In this document: in pieces, positions 9,563-18,985 of the stretch | Position numbering within the stretch: the stretch's first letter is position 1 | Layout: every line of letters starts with the position of its first letter | Assembly (NCBI RefSeq): GCF_001486585.1 | Contig: NZ_LN909044.1 | Span: 811,488-875,487, forward strand | Direction: 5' to 3' | Origin: Paenibacillus senegalimassiliensis | Lineage (GTDB): Bacteria; Bacillota; Bacilli; Paenibacillales; Paenibacillaceae | Length of the DNA stretch: 64,000 nucleotides | Notes under the pieces: generated by a model | The model's database searches: none | The model's input: the letters and a program-made list of their open reading frames with translations, nothing else | What the model was told of the DNA's origin: nothing | Position numbers and translations under genes: made by a program

Positions 9563-11347
9563 TTATGCCTCGTTGGCAAAGGCTTCAATCTCCTCCGCAA
9601 GCAGAGCCATCGCCTCCCGCCAGAAGGCGGGTGAATCCAGCTCAACGCCCATGAGCCTTGCAGCTTCCGCAACAGTAGTGCGTCCGCTGGCTTCAAGAAA
9701 CGTGCGGTACCGCTGCACGAAATCATCGCCTTGCTTCTTATACTGGGCGTACAAGCCTTTGGAGAACAACAAGCCATAGGAATACGGGAAATTCAAAAAC
9801 TCATTCCCCGCCATATAATAACCGGCTTTGCTGATCCACGGGTAAGGATGAATGCTTGCCGTATCCACGCCATTACCGTAGGCCTCCACCATCGCCTCAT
9901 GCATCAAGCTGTTCAACTCCTGAACAGACAACGCCCCGAGCTGTCTCCGCTCATATAGCCGACTCTCAAACAAATAACGAGCATAGAAATCAACGATATA
10001 ATAACCGGCATCAGACAGTGCCCGTTCCAGCAATGCCAATGACTCGCCCTTCGGCGCAAGTTCAAGCAGTTCCTGCTGAATAAGGCTTTCGCAAAAAATC
10101 GATGCTGTCTCTGCAAGCGGCACAGGATAATCCGTGTTCACCATCGGTTGTCCAATCAGGCAACTGCTGTGGTAGGCGTGTCCAAGCTCATGCGCCAGCA
10201 CGCTGACATCGATATAATGGCCATTGAAGCTAGTCATGATCCGGCTTTCGCCAATCGGGAAAATATCGACGCACATCCCGAACCCGCCTTTGTCCGCACG
10301 CGGTTCTGCATCGATCCAGCGCCCCTGGAACGCACGCTCAGCGAATCTGCCTAGCTCCGCACTAAACCGCTGGAATCCAGACACGATGATATCCTTCGCT
10401 GTGGAGTAAGATATTAGAGCGGAAGCTTCGCCTTCCAGCGGGGCAAATACGTCATGAAAGGGCAAAGCCCCGGAATGCCCCAGCAACCGCGCTTTAGTTC
10501 TGTAATAGCGGTGGAAAGAAGGCAGTCCTTCACGAATCGCCGTCATCATGGCCTCTAACGTGCCTCGCTCCATCCGAGAGGCCTCTAGCACCTTGTCCAG
10601 CGGAGAGGCGTAGCCCCGCAACCCATATATCGCAATGGCTTCCCCATACACGCCGTTAATACAAGCCGCACTCAGTTCTGCCACGCTCGCGCAGGCTTCC
10701 TGCTCCAAGGCGTATGCTTTTTTACGCACAGCCATGTCACTGTCATAAGCCAGATTTTGCAGATCCGATAGCCCCACACTCCGGGTCTTCCCGCCAACAG
10801 CTATATCTTGGCGCAAGCCAGAGATGGTCCGCATGTACAGTCTCCCCCACGCCTTGGAGCCCGTGCTCTGCATCAAGGTTATCGCTGTCTCTGCCTCTTG
10901 CCCTAGTCGATGCGTAGACTGCTGCCGTAATCTCTGCAAATAGAAAAGCTGACCACGCACATAAGCCGACTCTGCGGCCAGAGACTCCAAGTTCTCCAGC
11001 TCGGCAAGCCATTTGCCGAATATGTTATGGGCTTGTTCAGCCACGGCCTCCACCTGTTCCAGCTCATCCATCGCATTCATGGCTTCATTATCACTACCAT
11101 TTATACTGAATCGCAGCTCCGCATAACTGAAGAGGCAAAGATAAATACTCCGATATGCATCATAACGCGTTAAATAAGTCTCCAGCGTCCGTAATGCCTC
11201 TATGCGGCTGCCTTCATCCAGATGCTGCGCCGTCCATTCCTTTAAATCCTGTGCGAGCGCCGTCGCCCGCGTCTGGTCTTCCTCATACTTCTCCGATCCG
11301 AAGGACGGATACAAGCTCTCCAGCTCCCATGTCATCTCCATGCTCAA
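9563..11347 (-). CDS. pepF: M3 family oligoendopeptidase (PepF type)
   Basis: Zinc metallopeptidase that cleaves oligopeptides in the cytoplasm. The 594-residue length is typical. The catalytic HELGHAYHSS (HExxH) is visible, with the third ligand expected in the downstream ETASIFCESL region, as in M3 peptidases. Helical repeats precede it. It is close to M3B oligoendopeptidases; the pepF symbol denotes the family rather than a proven orthologue. The G+C content is higher than in the flanking accessory genes. Confidence 0.9.
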   Translation of the reverse strand: MSMEMTWELESLYPSFGSEKYEEDQTRATALAQDLKEWTAQHLDEGSRIEALRTLETYLTRYDAYRSIYLCLFSYAELRFSINGSDNEAMNAMDELEQVEAVAEQAHNIFGKWLAELENLESLAAESAYVRGQLFYLQRLRQQSTHRLGQEAETAITLMQSTGSKAWGRLYMRTISGLRQDIAVGGKTRSVGLSDLQNLAYDSDMAVRKKAYALEQEACASVAELSAACINGVYGEAIAIYGLRGYASPLDKVLEASRMERGTLEAMMTAIREGLPSFHRYYRTKARLLGHSGALPFHDVFAPLEGEASALISYSTAKDIIVSGFQRFSAELGRFAERAFQGRWIDAEPRADKGGFGMCVDIFPIGESRIMTSFNGHYIDVSVLAHELGHAYHSSCLIGQPMVNTDYPVPLAETASIFCESLIQQELLELAPKGESLALLERALSDAGYYIVDFYARYLFESRLYERRQLGALSVQELNSLMHEAMVEAYGNGVDTASIHPYPWISKAGYYMAGNEFLNFPYSYGLLFSKGLYAQYKKQGDDFVQRYRTFLEASGRTTVAEAARLMGVELDSPAFWREAMALLAEEIEAFANEA

Positions 11348-11768
11348 TCGCTCCTTAGCCCTTGGGCTTATTTAGTTGGTTATCTCAGTAGCGTTCAGCA
11401 TGGATCTCACATGTTTGCACGTCCTGTTCCTTCGTTAGGGTTGGTATAAACTCAGCCGGTTATGACATGGGATGGAGACAACCGGTCCGTGGCAAGTTTT
11501 TATTGTCAGAATTATAGCACATCGCGCTAGATTAGGATTATGTTGGTTTGGGGACCCGGTTAGTTATTTGCTTTCACAGGCTCCATCAAAGTCAAAGCGT
11601 AAAGCCCCCCGACACCATCCGGTATGGTCACACACATGCCATAACCATAGGGCTTTCCCATTCCCCCCAATTATGGCAACAGATCTGTTCATCCCTAAGA
11701 CTCCCTTCCGAGTTCTAGGTTTATTCTAGCAATTGACGCTGCGGTAAGATCAAGGGGTGGCAGGCTGC
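11348..11768. other. Intergenic region without a recognised gene
   Basis: Between the pepF start and the end of the U32 peptidase gene I see no credible coding frame. A long-range inverted repeat (AAAGCCC near 11600 with GGGCTTT near 11655) could act as a terminator for the U32 gene. GGCAAGTTTTTA near 11494 resembles the end motif of the cassettes to the right, but it lacks any other boundary feature. Confidence 0.5.
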
Positions 11769-14012
11769 CTACACAATCTCTTTATTAAAATGTCCTCTTG
11801 TGTCTGTTTCCTGATTAAAGGTAGCCTGATTCATCGAGCCATTTAATTTACCTGACGCCATATGAATGACGTTCATAACCTGCTCTTTGGATTCAACGGT
11901 GAAGTTTAATCTGAGCGCCTCGATTCCTTTGAGATTGGGCAACTCATCCAGAAGGTTAAGCGTCTTCCCATTAAGGAGAGTCGTTGTACAATCATCATGG
12001 GAAATGATCGGGAACGTTCCGTGCTCATCCTTTAACTCGTAGCTCTTTGTTTTGCAAATCTTGCATAGATCCATTTTTTTCATCGGGCAATATTTTGTAA
12101 ACATCAAAGGCGTCTTGCCGTATACAATCATTTCCAGTGCGGGATAGCCCTCATTTGCTTCAACATAGGCATTCATTAAATCTTCAATTTGACTCTTATT
12201 CAATTCATAAGATAAGGTGACTCGTCGCGCGCCCAATTTGTGTAATTCATAGCAACTGGTAGCATTAACAACATTTAGCGAATAGTCCGTAACAAACGGA
12301 TTGCTCCCTCTGTAGTGATAAATTCCACCGTACCCTCCGATGAGTAGCTGCCCTTCTTTTTCCTTATAATGATTCTGATTTCTTCTAACCACGTTGTTAA
12401 AATAGATTTCCTCGATTCCACAGTTCACGCAAGCATCATACTGCTCCTTCGTCGTTACAGAGGCCGTAAGGTATGGCTTTTTAGGGGCAAAGCTTATTTT
12501 TTCTTTTGCTTCCCAAGCCTTGGTTCTTTTCTCTTGGCTGTTAAGCTTTAGGTCATATAAGCCCACTACAATATCCCTTCTTGCTGCATTTAACAGTTTA
12601 GCTGGGATAAACGCATGGCATTCTTCAAAATCCACCTGATGAAGCTGGAATATCGTATCATTTAATCTTGAGAATTGCTTGATTACCTGCTCCTTTGTGG
12701 TTGGATTATTAATGGCTTCGCTTAGTATTTCCTCGCTCTCATAGAAATAATGAAAGCCTAAGCCCTCCGCATCTATGAATAGCTTTGAATCTGGACGTGC
12801 ATATACTCTAATATCGAGGTCAAATCGCTTAAATTCTTTTTCCAGGGATGCTTCTAATTCTTTGTTATAGAAATAATCCTTCGTTTTATACACTAGATCG
12901 CCCACAGACAGCTTTTCTTTGATTTTGATGTAGCAGACATGATCGGCTTTGTTAATTAATTCGCCCTCTTTATCGTACAGCTTGGCAACCGTTAAATTAA
13001 CATCTTCCTTGTTGTGACTTATTCGGATGGTATCGTTCTGATTTAAAGGACGTGTAAGTGTGATTTCGTACATGTTTTTAATCATCTTGCTGATGGTTCC
13101 AATTTCATAGCCAAAGTTATTAGGTCTTAAGATATTCGTAATATCTCTCTTATCTTCGCGGAATAAATATCCTTTGGTGAATGTTCTATTGAATGTTTTT
13201 TTCAGATCTTCTTTATCCTCTTCGGTGATTGTATGATCTAAGGCCAGGCGATATTTGGATACAACATTAGCAACATATGTAGGCACTTTCATTCGACCTT
13301 CTATTTTTAAAGAATCGATTTCCCTTAAATCCTCGATATAGTCGATGGTGTTCAAGTCCTTAGTAGACAGAATATGGTTCTTCCCAAAAGAGATATCTGA
13401 TGTCTTATCCACCAGTTCATATTCCTTACGGCAAGAGCCCACACATCTTCCGCGATTTGCACTTCGATAGCCCATTAATCCTGACATTAGACAGTTCCCC
13501 GAATAAGATACACATAAAGCACCGTGAACGAAAATTTCTAAAGGGATTTCAGCTTTTCTTTTGATCTCTTTTACTTTTTTCATCTCAACCTCGCGGGATA
13601 GAACCACTCGCTTGGCACCAAGCTCTTTAAATAATAAAGTTCCGTCTAAATCGTCTATCCCCATTTGAGTTGAACAATGCGCCTCCATGTCAAGAAAATT
13701 GTTCACGATATAATTGAAAGCAGCCAGATCCTGGACGATAATACCATCCACACCGACATCATTTAATTGGCGTATTTGCTCCTTCATTTCCTCAACCTCG
13801 TTCTCGAAAACGATAGTATTCATGGTGATATAGATTTTAATATTTCTCAGGTGCGCATACGCAACAGCCTCTTCTAACGATTCCAAATCAAAATTAGATG
13901 AGTATGCACGTGCACCAAATTTTTTCATGCCTAAGTATACTGCATCACAACCATTGGATATTGCAGCCTTTAAAGCCTCCATATTTCCTGCTGGAGCTAA
14001 TAATTCAGTCAT
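11769..14012 (-). CDS. U32 family peptidase / RlhA-like tRNA or rRNA hydroxylation protein
   Basis: A 747-residue protein of the U32 family. LLAPAGNMEALKAAISNGCDAVYLG at the N-terminus is the family TIM-barrel opening. FVHGALCVSYSGNCLMSG and GRCVGSCRKEY carry the cysteines that bind the iron-sulfur cluster in RlhA/TrhP relatives, and a further Cys set (KYCPMKKMDLCKICK) lies near residue 640. U32 proteins known in detail (TrhP, RlhA) hydroxylate tRNA or 23S rRNA; the peptidase label is historical. It is the last gene before the island. Confidence 0.85.
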   Translation of the reverse strand: MTELLAPAGNMEALKAAISNGCDAVYLGMKKFGARAYSSNFDLESLEEAVAYAHLRNIKIYITMNTIVFENEVEEMKEQIRQLNDVGVDGIIVQDLAAFNYIVNNFLDMEAHCSTQMGIDDLDGTLLFKELGAKRVVLSREVEMKKVKEIKRKAEIPLEIFVHGALCVSYSGNCLMSGLMGYRSANRGRCVGSCRKEYELVDKTSDISFGKNHILSTKDLNTIDYIEDLREIDSLKIEGRMKVPTYVANVVSKYRLALDHTITEEDKEDLKKTFNRTFTKGYLFREDKRDITNILRPNNFGYEIGTISKMIKNMYEITLTRPLNQNDTIRISHNKEDVNLTVAKLYDKEGELINKADHVCYIKIKEKLSVGDLVYKTKDYFYNKELEASLEKEFKRFDLDIRVYARPDSKLFIDAEGLGFHYFYESEEILSEAINNPTTKEQVIKQFSRLNDTIFQLHQVDFEECHAFIPAKLLNAARRDIVVGLYDLKLNSQEKRTKAWEAKEKISFAPKKPYLTASVTTKEQYDACVNCGIEEIYFNNVVRRNQNHYKEKEGQLLIGGYGGIYHYRGSNPFVTDYSLNVVNATSCYELHKLGARRVTLSYELNKSQIEDLMNAYVEANEGYPALEMIVYGKTPLMFTKYCPMKKMDLCKICKTKSYELKDEHGTFPIISHDDCTTTLLNGKTLNLLDELPNLKGIEALRLNFTVESKEQVMNVIHMASGKLNGSMNQATFNQETDTRGHFNKEIV

Positions 14013-14206
14013 TTTGTCCTCCGTATGAACCCATAAATTTGCGGGAATCTAGGGTTGCTTGTGTATGGCTCTAGGTGCTCGCTGTAACGGCAAGTTTTCC
14101 TAGACTACCTTTTTACGAAACCTATCTTACACTCTAAACTGCAAAAAACATAAGCAGAAGATCACATATATCTATGGGGTTTCTTACTTTCCCTGCCCCC
14201 CATGAA
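14013..14206. other. Gap holding a possible left boundary of the island
   Basis: No gene is seen. CTTGTGTATGGCTC near 14054 resembles the rlmH-end motif (11 of 14 positions with one gap), and GGCAAGTTTT at about 14089 matches the inner end motif of cassette C2. Together they may mark the left end of the cassette array, but the similarity is weak and could be chance. Confidence 0.3.
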
Positions 14207-14277
14207 AATAGAGGTCAATCCATACAAAAGACCGTCCAAAAAGTCAGTGAAAGCTGCCTTCTCGACGGTCCTTTGTG
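14207..14277. repeat. Repeat A, left copy (about 71 bp)
   Basis: Nearly identical to 16101-16172, differing at only a few bases. It contains an imperfect 13-bp inverted repeat (ACAAAAGACCGTC ... GACGGTCCTTTGT) around a 27-base loop. At the right copy the repeat sits just beyond the mrr-type gene, so this copy was once attached to another copy of that gene. Confidence 0.85.
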
Positions 14278-14309
14278 TTTTGGTCCTGGGAGGCCCGGGC
14301 TCCCTGTAT

Positions 14310-14372
14310 GATCAGAGGGAGTAATGAGCAGGGAGAGGATGCAATCATGATTGCGTTTGGCAGCCACCAGTT
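14310..14372 (-). pseudogene. Fragment of an mrr-type gene
   Basis: These 63 bases match 16463-16525, inside the Mrr-type nuclease gene, with a few substitutions. Together with repeat A to the left this is the relic of a second mrr cassette that has lost most of its length. It shows that an mrr unit was duplicated or inserted twice and that the abiE genes now lie between the two copies. Confidence 0.8.
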
Positions 14373-14405
14373 ATCCTCATTTTTTTGTGAATATTCTGTA
14401 CCCTG

Positions 14406-15316
14406 TTACATCCAAGCTCTGTCTATACAACTCCAATGACCAAAAAACTCTTTCTCGTTAAGTATTGATTGATAGATAGGCTTAAGAAAATCAACAAGAT
14501 AAGTCATTACAATCTTAAATGCAGGCGGTTCATCAATCCCTAAACGGCGTACGAAAGCCAGCCATTGTTTTGTCCGACTCTCATCCTCAGCAAAATCTGC
14601 AATAAACAAAGGATGTTCTTTTTCCAATACTGTACCTCGTCGCTGTAATGTTTCAAACACTGCCTCGTAAAGAATGCGACCATCAAAATCATTAGTCGTT
14701 AGCAGGATATAGATATCATAAAAATCCTTCATCCGACTGTTCATTACCGACAATGTAATCATCGCTTCAAATTTTTCTGAAATGACGGATTCCTTCGAGT
14801 AGGCTTGCACCTGTGGAGTTGCCATATCAAGCAAAACAGGGTAGTCGATAAGCTGCGGCTTCGGAACTACGACATCACCAAACCCGATATCAAACTGCAA
14901 GCTCTTTCTCATTCGCCCTAGAAGAGCCGTTACTTTGACTCTTACTCCCTCATAGTCAGCATCCTCTTTAATTCTCTCCGTTGTCATTTCATCCAGTTGA
15001 AACATAATGCCATCTGAAGGAACGTGTATGGAGCAAATCGTAACAAATGACTCCCTTAATATGTCTAACTCATTAGCAATCTGTCTGGCGAGAAGTCAAC
15101 ATCCTTGGTTGAGCGAGCTTTAAATTGAGTTTGTGAGAATAGGAACGAGCCGCCTTTCAAAATAAATTTATCCCTGTAACCGGAGATGGACAAGCGATAT
15201 AAAAAACGCTCTTGAAAATAAAGGAGCAGCAACGTATCAAATGATTTTCCTGATTTCTTCGCTATATTTTTCAAGCGTTCTGAAATAGAGGCGGGGATAT
15301 TCTTAATCTCACTCAT
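14406..15316 (-). pseudogene. abiEii: AbiEii-type nucleotidyltransferase toxin, frameshifted
   Basis: The N-terminal piece (from 15316) has the family segment KFILKGGSFLF and the catalytic-type DVDF (GGS ... DxD of the nucleotidyltransferase fold). It then hits a stop in a shifted frame near 15065. The remainder resumes one frame over (QIANELDILRESF), runs through the 199-residue C-terminal half and ends at 14406. A single-base deletion near 15090-15100 explains both parts. AbiEii inhibits growth during phage abortive infection by modifying tRNA or nucleotides. Unless this is a sequencing error, the toxin is inactive. Confidence 0.8.
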
Positions 15317-15934
15317 CAGATCAGCACCTCCAAATACTTTTGCAAAACAGTTCGAATCCGTAGCTTATCAGCATAAGAGACAAGCCTGGTTATGACGGAA
15401 TTGAAGATAATTCCTCAGCCCTTCCTTCATCAAATCAATACCAATCTTTTCGCGGTACCGCACCATGTCGCAGATTGTTTTTTCACGGTCATAAATTTTA
15501 ACTGCCGAGCCATCAATACTAATCTCATCGATACCTATGTTGAACTGAGCATCTGCCAAATAAATTATTTTAATGGGCGGGTAGTCTGGAAGCTTTGGTT
15601 TTTTACCGCCGCGATGAATAGCAACGTGATATCCCCAAGGATTATAGGTTGTCAGTTCATAGTAGGAGAGGGCAGAGAGAAGACAGATAACCCCCTTGGG
15701 AACTAGCTTGGATACTTCAACCATTTCATTGGGCAGTTCGTTAATTTGACCAGCCCGTCGATAAACTCCTTGCTTAATCCGTTCAATTTCGCCAATGGAC
15801 TCCAGCTTTTTTATGTAATAAGGAGATATACCAGCCGTAATAAACTCCTTCGTCCGAGCAAAGCCATGATGTTCTTCCAGCACTTGCATTGCCGCAGTAA
15901 TAATTTGTTCGTTCATGCACTCACCACCATTCAC
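15316..15934 (-). pseudogene. abiEi: AbiEi-type antitoxin, C-terminus frameshifted
   Basis: The winged-helix AbiEi antitoxin and repressor. ALEEHHGFARTKEF-like N-terminal helix, then GISPYYIKKLESIGEIERIKQGVYRR (the wHTH) and LLSALSYYELTTYNPWGYHVAI are typical. The frame stops early at 15368 with the tail QACLLC. One frame over the natural tail is readable (RLVSYADKLRIRTVLQKYLE) and ends in a TGA that overlaps the abiEii ATG by ATGA. So antitoxin and toxin each carry one frameshift. A start at 15916 (MNEQII) is as likely as 15934. Confidence 0.78.
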
Positions 15935-16100
15935 AGATAGATAAAGAAAAATCTCATCATAAAAATATTCGAGATTGCTTTATGATTTTCTTTTATTATT
16001 CACGAAAACCTCTGCACTTAGACGTAAGAGCAGAAAAATACCCTATGAAGATGATTCCAACCATTTCTCGACGTTAGGGTCATTCTCGCATATAACTGCA

Positions 16101-16172
16101 AATAGAGGCCAATCCATACAAACGACCGTCCAAAAAGTCAGTGAAAGCTGCCTTCTCGACGGTCGTTTGTGT
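16101..16172. repeat. Repeat A, right copy, with perfect 13-bp inverted repeat
   Basis: ACAAACGACCGTC (16118-16130) and GACGGTCGTTTGT (16158-16170) pair perfectly around a 27-base loop that is itself conserved in the left copy. It lies just beyond the end of the Mrr-type gene and may be its terminator, although no T run follows. Confidence 0.8.
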
Positions 16173-16196
16173 CTTAGTCTGCAATTGATTTATGAA

Positions 16197-16921
16197 TTAC
16201 ATTGCTTTTGTTTTTCTACAAACAGGGTAGGTGCTACATCCCCAAAAGGCCTTTCCCTCCTTGTTCTTACGTGCAACCATCGGTGCGCCGCAGGCACAAG
16301 TTATGGTTTTAACAGTTGAACCAGTTGGAGTAGCTTTTTTAGGCTTCTTGTTCCCTTTCCCCGGTTGCCATTTCCCCCAAGCTCGGAGCTTATTCTCTAT
16401 AAGTCCTCCATGCCAATAATCAACTTTGAACTGTTCGGCTTCCCGTCTCGCATCAGCGGTAAGATCAGAAGTAGTAATGAGCAGGGAGAGGATGCAATCA
16501 TGATTACGCTTGGCAGCCACCAGTTCTCTGACAGTCATCACCTGCACCTTATTATGCTCAGCGTAACATTTGGCTTGTACGGCAGTCTTCTCGCCTCGTT
16601 TATCAATGATAACCAAATCTACACCGCCATCTCTTCCACCAACGCCCACTTCTTTTACCGCATAGCCTTGATCCCGGAAATAGAGTGACAACAATCTTTC
16701 AAACTCTGCTCCATTGATTTGATCCAAAGGTGCGCTAATGATAACCTCATCCGGCCTACATGTTGTCGAAGAACGATTGAATGAAGCGGAAGTCCCCTTC
16801 TTATCTGTTGGTTTCCGTTTACTTGGAGAGCGGCTACGTTTTTTTTCTTAGTACCTTGCAGCAAGCCAGATATAACACCTAAAACAATAATTAGTAGTAT
16901 AAACCCGATGATTTCTTTCAT
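16197..16921 (-). pseudogene. Membrane-anchored Mrr-type restriction nuclease with zinc ribbon, one frameshift in an A-run
   Basis: Read as one gene of about 241 residues: an N-terminal membrane segment (IIGFILLIIVLGVISGLL), a basic linker, an Mrr-type catalytic domain with GGRDGGVDLVI and VQAKCY (the D ... QxK nuclease core), and a C-terminal topoisomerase-type zinc ribbon (CACGAP ... WGCSTYPVC). The frame breaks at a run of eight A on the minus strand near 16850; nine would restore it. The two parts read separately as 16655-16921 and 16197-16727. It could be a mutation, a sequencing error or programmed slippage. AAAGGAG precedes the ATG at 16921. Mrr enzymes cut modified foreign DNA. Confidence 0.75.
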
Positions 16922-16959
16922 AAATACTCCTTTAACCCCGAAAAGTCTTTTCTAAATTC

Positions 16960-17307
16960 CTAAGTGTTCGCTTTTAAAATTTCCTTCAATACGTTTTTAG
17001 CCAGTTTTATCTTCTCATCCGTAGTTTCTCGAAGCATTTCAACAACCTCTTGAATACTGTTATCTGTTGATGTAACTTCAATTTTCTCATCCACATAAGA
17101 AAAGAGTTGAATCAAATTAACTTCAAGTGCTTCAGCAATTTGGGTTAAATTGAGCAAGGAGATGTTCTTCTCCCCTCTTTCCACCTGACCAATATATGAA
17201 AAGTGAAACCCTCCCTTTTCTCCTAGAGCTTCTTGGGACAGGCCCCTTTCTTTACGCAATATTCGAATACGAGCGCCTACGAGCTTTAATATTTCTTTAT
17301 CTTTCAC
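16960..17307 (-). CDS. XRE family HTH regulator
   Basis: A 115-residue regulator with a clear N-terminal helix-turn-helix (VGARIRILRKERGLSQEALGE ... SYIGQVERGEKNISLLNLTQIAEAL) and a C-terminal helical part. It closely resembles SinR-like XRE proteins found throughout this island (compare 40572-40931). GTG at 17307 is chosen because GAGAGGG lies just upstream; a longer frame from 17406 has no ribosome site. It lies 38 bases upstream of the Mrr-type gene and probably controls it. Confidence 0.85.
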   Translation of the reverse strand: MKDKEILKLVGARIRILRKERGLSQEALGEKGGFHFSYIGQVERGEKNISLLNLTQIAEALEVNLIQLFSYVDEKIEVTSTDNSIQEVVEMLRETTDEKIKLAKNVLKEILKANT

Positions 17308-17443
17308 GTCATACACCCTCTCTAAGTCAAAAGTGTAGACAAGATTCCTGAGAGTAAACACCGATATATAGATATCATTTGTATTTTTAATATTTATATG
17401 TATCATTAAGGTGTATCCGAATTACCTCTAAGGATGTGAATTG

Positions 17444-17842
17444 ATGGAAAAAGATATCTGCTACAGAATAATGAATTATCAAAAATTAGCTAACCATTAT
17501 ATGCAGTTGGCTTATTTGATGAGAAACAAGCATCAGTTCAAAACTTCCCTCATACTATGCAACTTAGTGCTAACGTCCACAGCACGTGCTCTGTATATTT
17601 ATGAAAACAAGTCCAATCCATATAGCCAAGATATCATCTTTGATGATTTCCTTTTGCTTATATGTAAAAACCTCAATATCGATCCCGAAATTGCTGACCT
17701 AGTACATAAAATTGATCTCCTATGTTATTCGGAAGAAGACTTTACTTTAGATCGAAAAATTGCGGATATGCTGATTGAAAAAACTGCGGATATTTTGAAT
17801 GTGGTTGGATGGAGATTAATGAATTTAATAAAATCGACTTAG
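17444..17842 (+). CDS. Helical hypothetical protein, divergent from the XRE gene
   Basis: A 132-residue protein, mostly helical (KLANHYMQLAYLMRNKHQFKTSLILCNLVLTSTARALYIY). The shape resembles HEPN-like helical bundles, but I see no R-x4-6-H motif, so RNase activity is not supported. ATG at 17444 or the adjacent TTG at 17441 may start it; AAGGATG precedes both. It is divergently transcribed from the XRE gene and may share its control region. Function unknown. Confidence 0.65.
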   Translation: MEKDICYRIMNYQKLANHYMQLAYLMRNKHQFKTSLILCNLVLTSTARALYIYENKSNPYSQDIIFDDFLLLICKNLNIDPEIADLVHKIDLLCYSEEDFTLDRKIADMLIEKTADILNVVGWRLMNLIKST

Positions 17843-17867
17843 CAGCTCGTGGAGGGCACTCTGAAGC

Positions 17868-18008
17868 ACAAATAAACTCGCAGAAGCCCGTTTACGCAAT
17901 GATCCGGCCGAGCGAGATCTTAACTTCTCCAATGGCCCACATGCTTTAAATACAGGTGCCTGCGAGTTCTTCTTTTAAAAAATCCCGTCACTTATAATAA
18001 AGTTCAAC
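17868..18008 (-). repeat. Cassette right-end repeat, copy 1, with diverged rlmH-like att
   Basis: The most diverged of three 141-142 bp copies. Outer arms CTCGCAG (17877) and CTGCGAG (17960) pair, with further pairing of AGCC/GGTGCC and TTTA/TAAA. At the right end, minus-strand bases 18008-17988 read V-E-L-Y-Y-K-stop, a drifted form of the rlmH end. I take it as the att site where cassette C1 joins C0. Its divergence suggests it is the oldest junction. Confidence 0.7.
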
Positions 18009-18255
18009 ATCCTGACTGCAGTAGCTTATAGTGGCTAAGATACTCTATGAGATAGACAAAAAGCTTTAATGAAGCATTTATTTTAAGTTATCTACTTTAG
18101 CTTACAACTACTTTTACATAAGCTATATTTAAAAAGGTGTTCTTATCTGGAGAGTAACCTAAGACCAATCCAATTCCCTCTTCCACAGAGACGATTTTCT
18201 ATGCTCGTACACGGTTAACGTCAGAAATCACATCTCATTTGGAAATTATACATAA

Positions 18256-18963
18256 TTACCATGTCATTGTAGAAAGTTCTCTTCGTATCTCCTCTATATT
18301 TAAACGTTCTTCCTTATAATGAGTAAATTGAAGCAAATAAAGTTCATTACTAAAATCACTTTTACTTTTTATGTTTTTTTTGAATTCATCTATAAGATCT
18401 GAAGAAAATTGCAAGTTGTATTTCTTTTTAAATACAATAGCTCGTAATAAATTTAATTTTTTTTGAGGGTTATCATCCAGTACTATGTCTATCAATTTGT
18501 CCTCTAAGGACTTATTTATCTCATCGTAATAAAGAATATTTTTATTAAAATTATATACTATTCCATCTATATTCAAATAAACCGTCTTTACTAAATTTTC
18601 TTCTTTAGGAACCAACTTCTCTTCTTTAAAAGCCCAAGTATTTTTCATGTCCCATATATCAAATTCTATATGCTCTACCTGTACTTTATAACCACCAAAA
18701 CGATTTTTTTTATAGTTATAGTTTTTCAATATATATTGAAGCGTGCTATTAGATTCTTTAGAATTATTCGAATCAAATTTAATGGCTATGTCAAAATCAC
18801 GAGGTAAAGTCTCATACTTCTGATTAATGTAATAATCCCTTATGGATCCACCAAAAAATAGTAACTCTCCTATTTGAGAAAGTAATTCTATAAATCTACT
18901 TGCTTCAGTGTGTGTTTTTAGTAATCCCAAGATTTCATGTTTTATCGTTATTTCGGTGTCCAT
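18256..18963 (-). CDS. Nucleotidyltransferase, CCA-adding/poly(A) polymerase-head-like
   Basis: A 235-residue protein of the polymerase-beta nucleotidyltransferase superfamily. LLFFGGSIRDYYIN near residue 35 is the G-G/S motif and PRDFDIAIKF near 60 supplies the DxD metal ligands; FDIWDM near 105 may be the third acid. The pattern is closer to the CCA-adding/poly(A)-polymerase head than to CD-NTases. Partner and substrate are unknown. It lies 22 bases downstream of the dGTPase and closes the C1 operon, so a role in nucleotide or tRNA modification in that system is inferred. Confidence 0.7.
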   Translation of the reverse strand: MDTEITIKHEILGLLKTHTEASRFIELLSQIGELLFFGGSIRDYYINQKYETLPRDFDIAIKFDSNNSKESNSTLQYILKNYNYKKNRFGGYKVQVEHIEFDIWDMKNTWAFKEEKLVPKEENLVKTVYLNIDGIVYNFNKNILYYDEINKSLEDKLIDIVLDDNPQKKLNLLRAIVFKKKYNLQFSSDLIDEFKKNIKSKSDFSNELYLLQFTHYKEERLNIEEIRRELSTMTW

Positions 18964-18985
18964 ATGATCACCTTTTTTTTAGATT

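Noticed and set aside
11493-11504. GGCAAGTTTTTA as the left end of the cassette array
   Set aside because: Only a 10-12 base match without an rlmH-like core; the match at about 14089 has a better context, and even that is weak.
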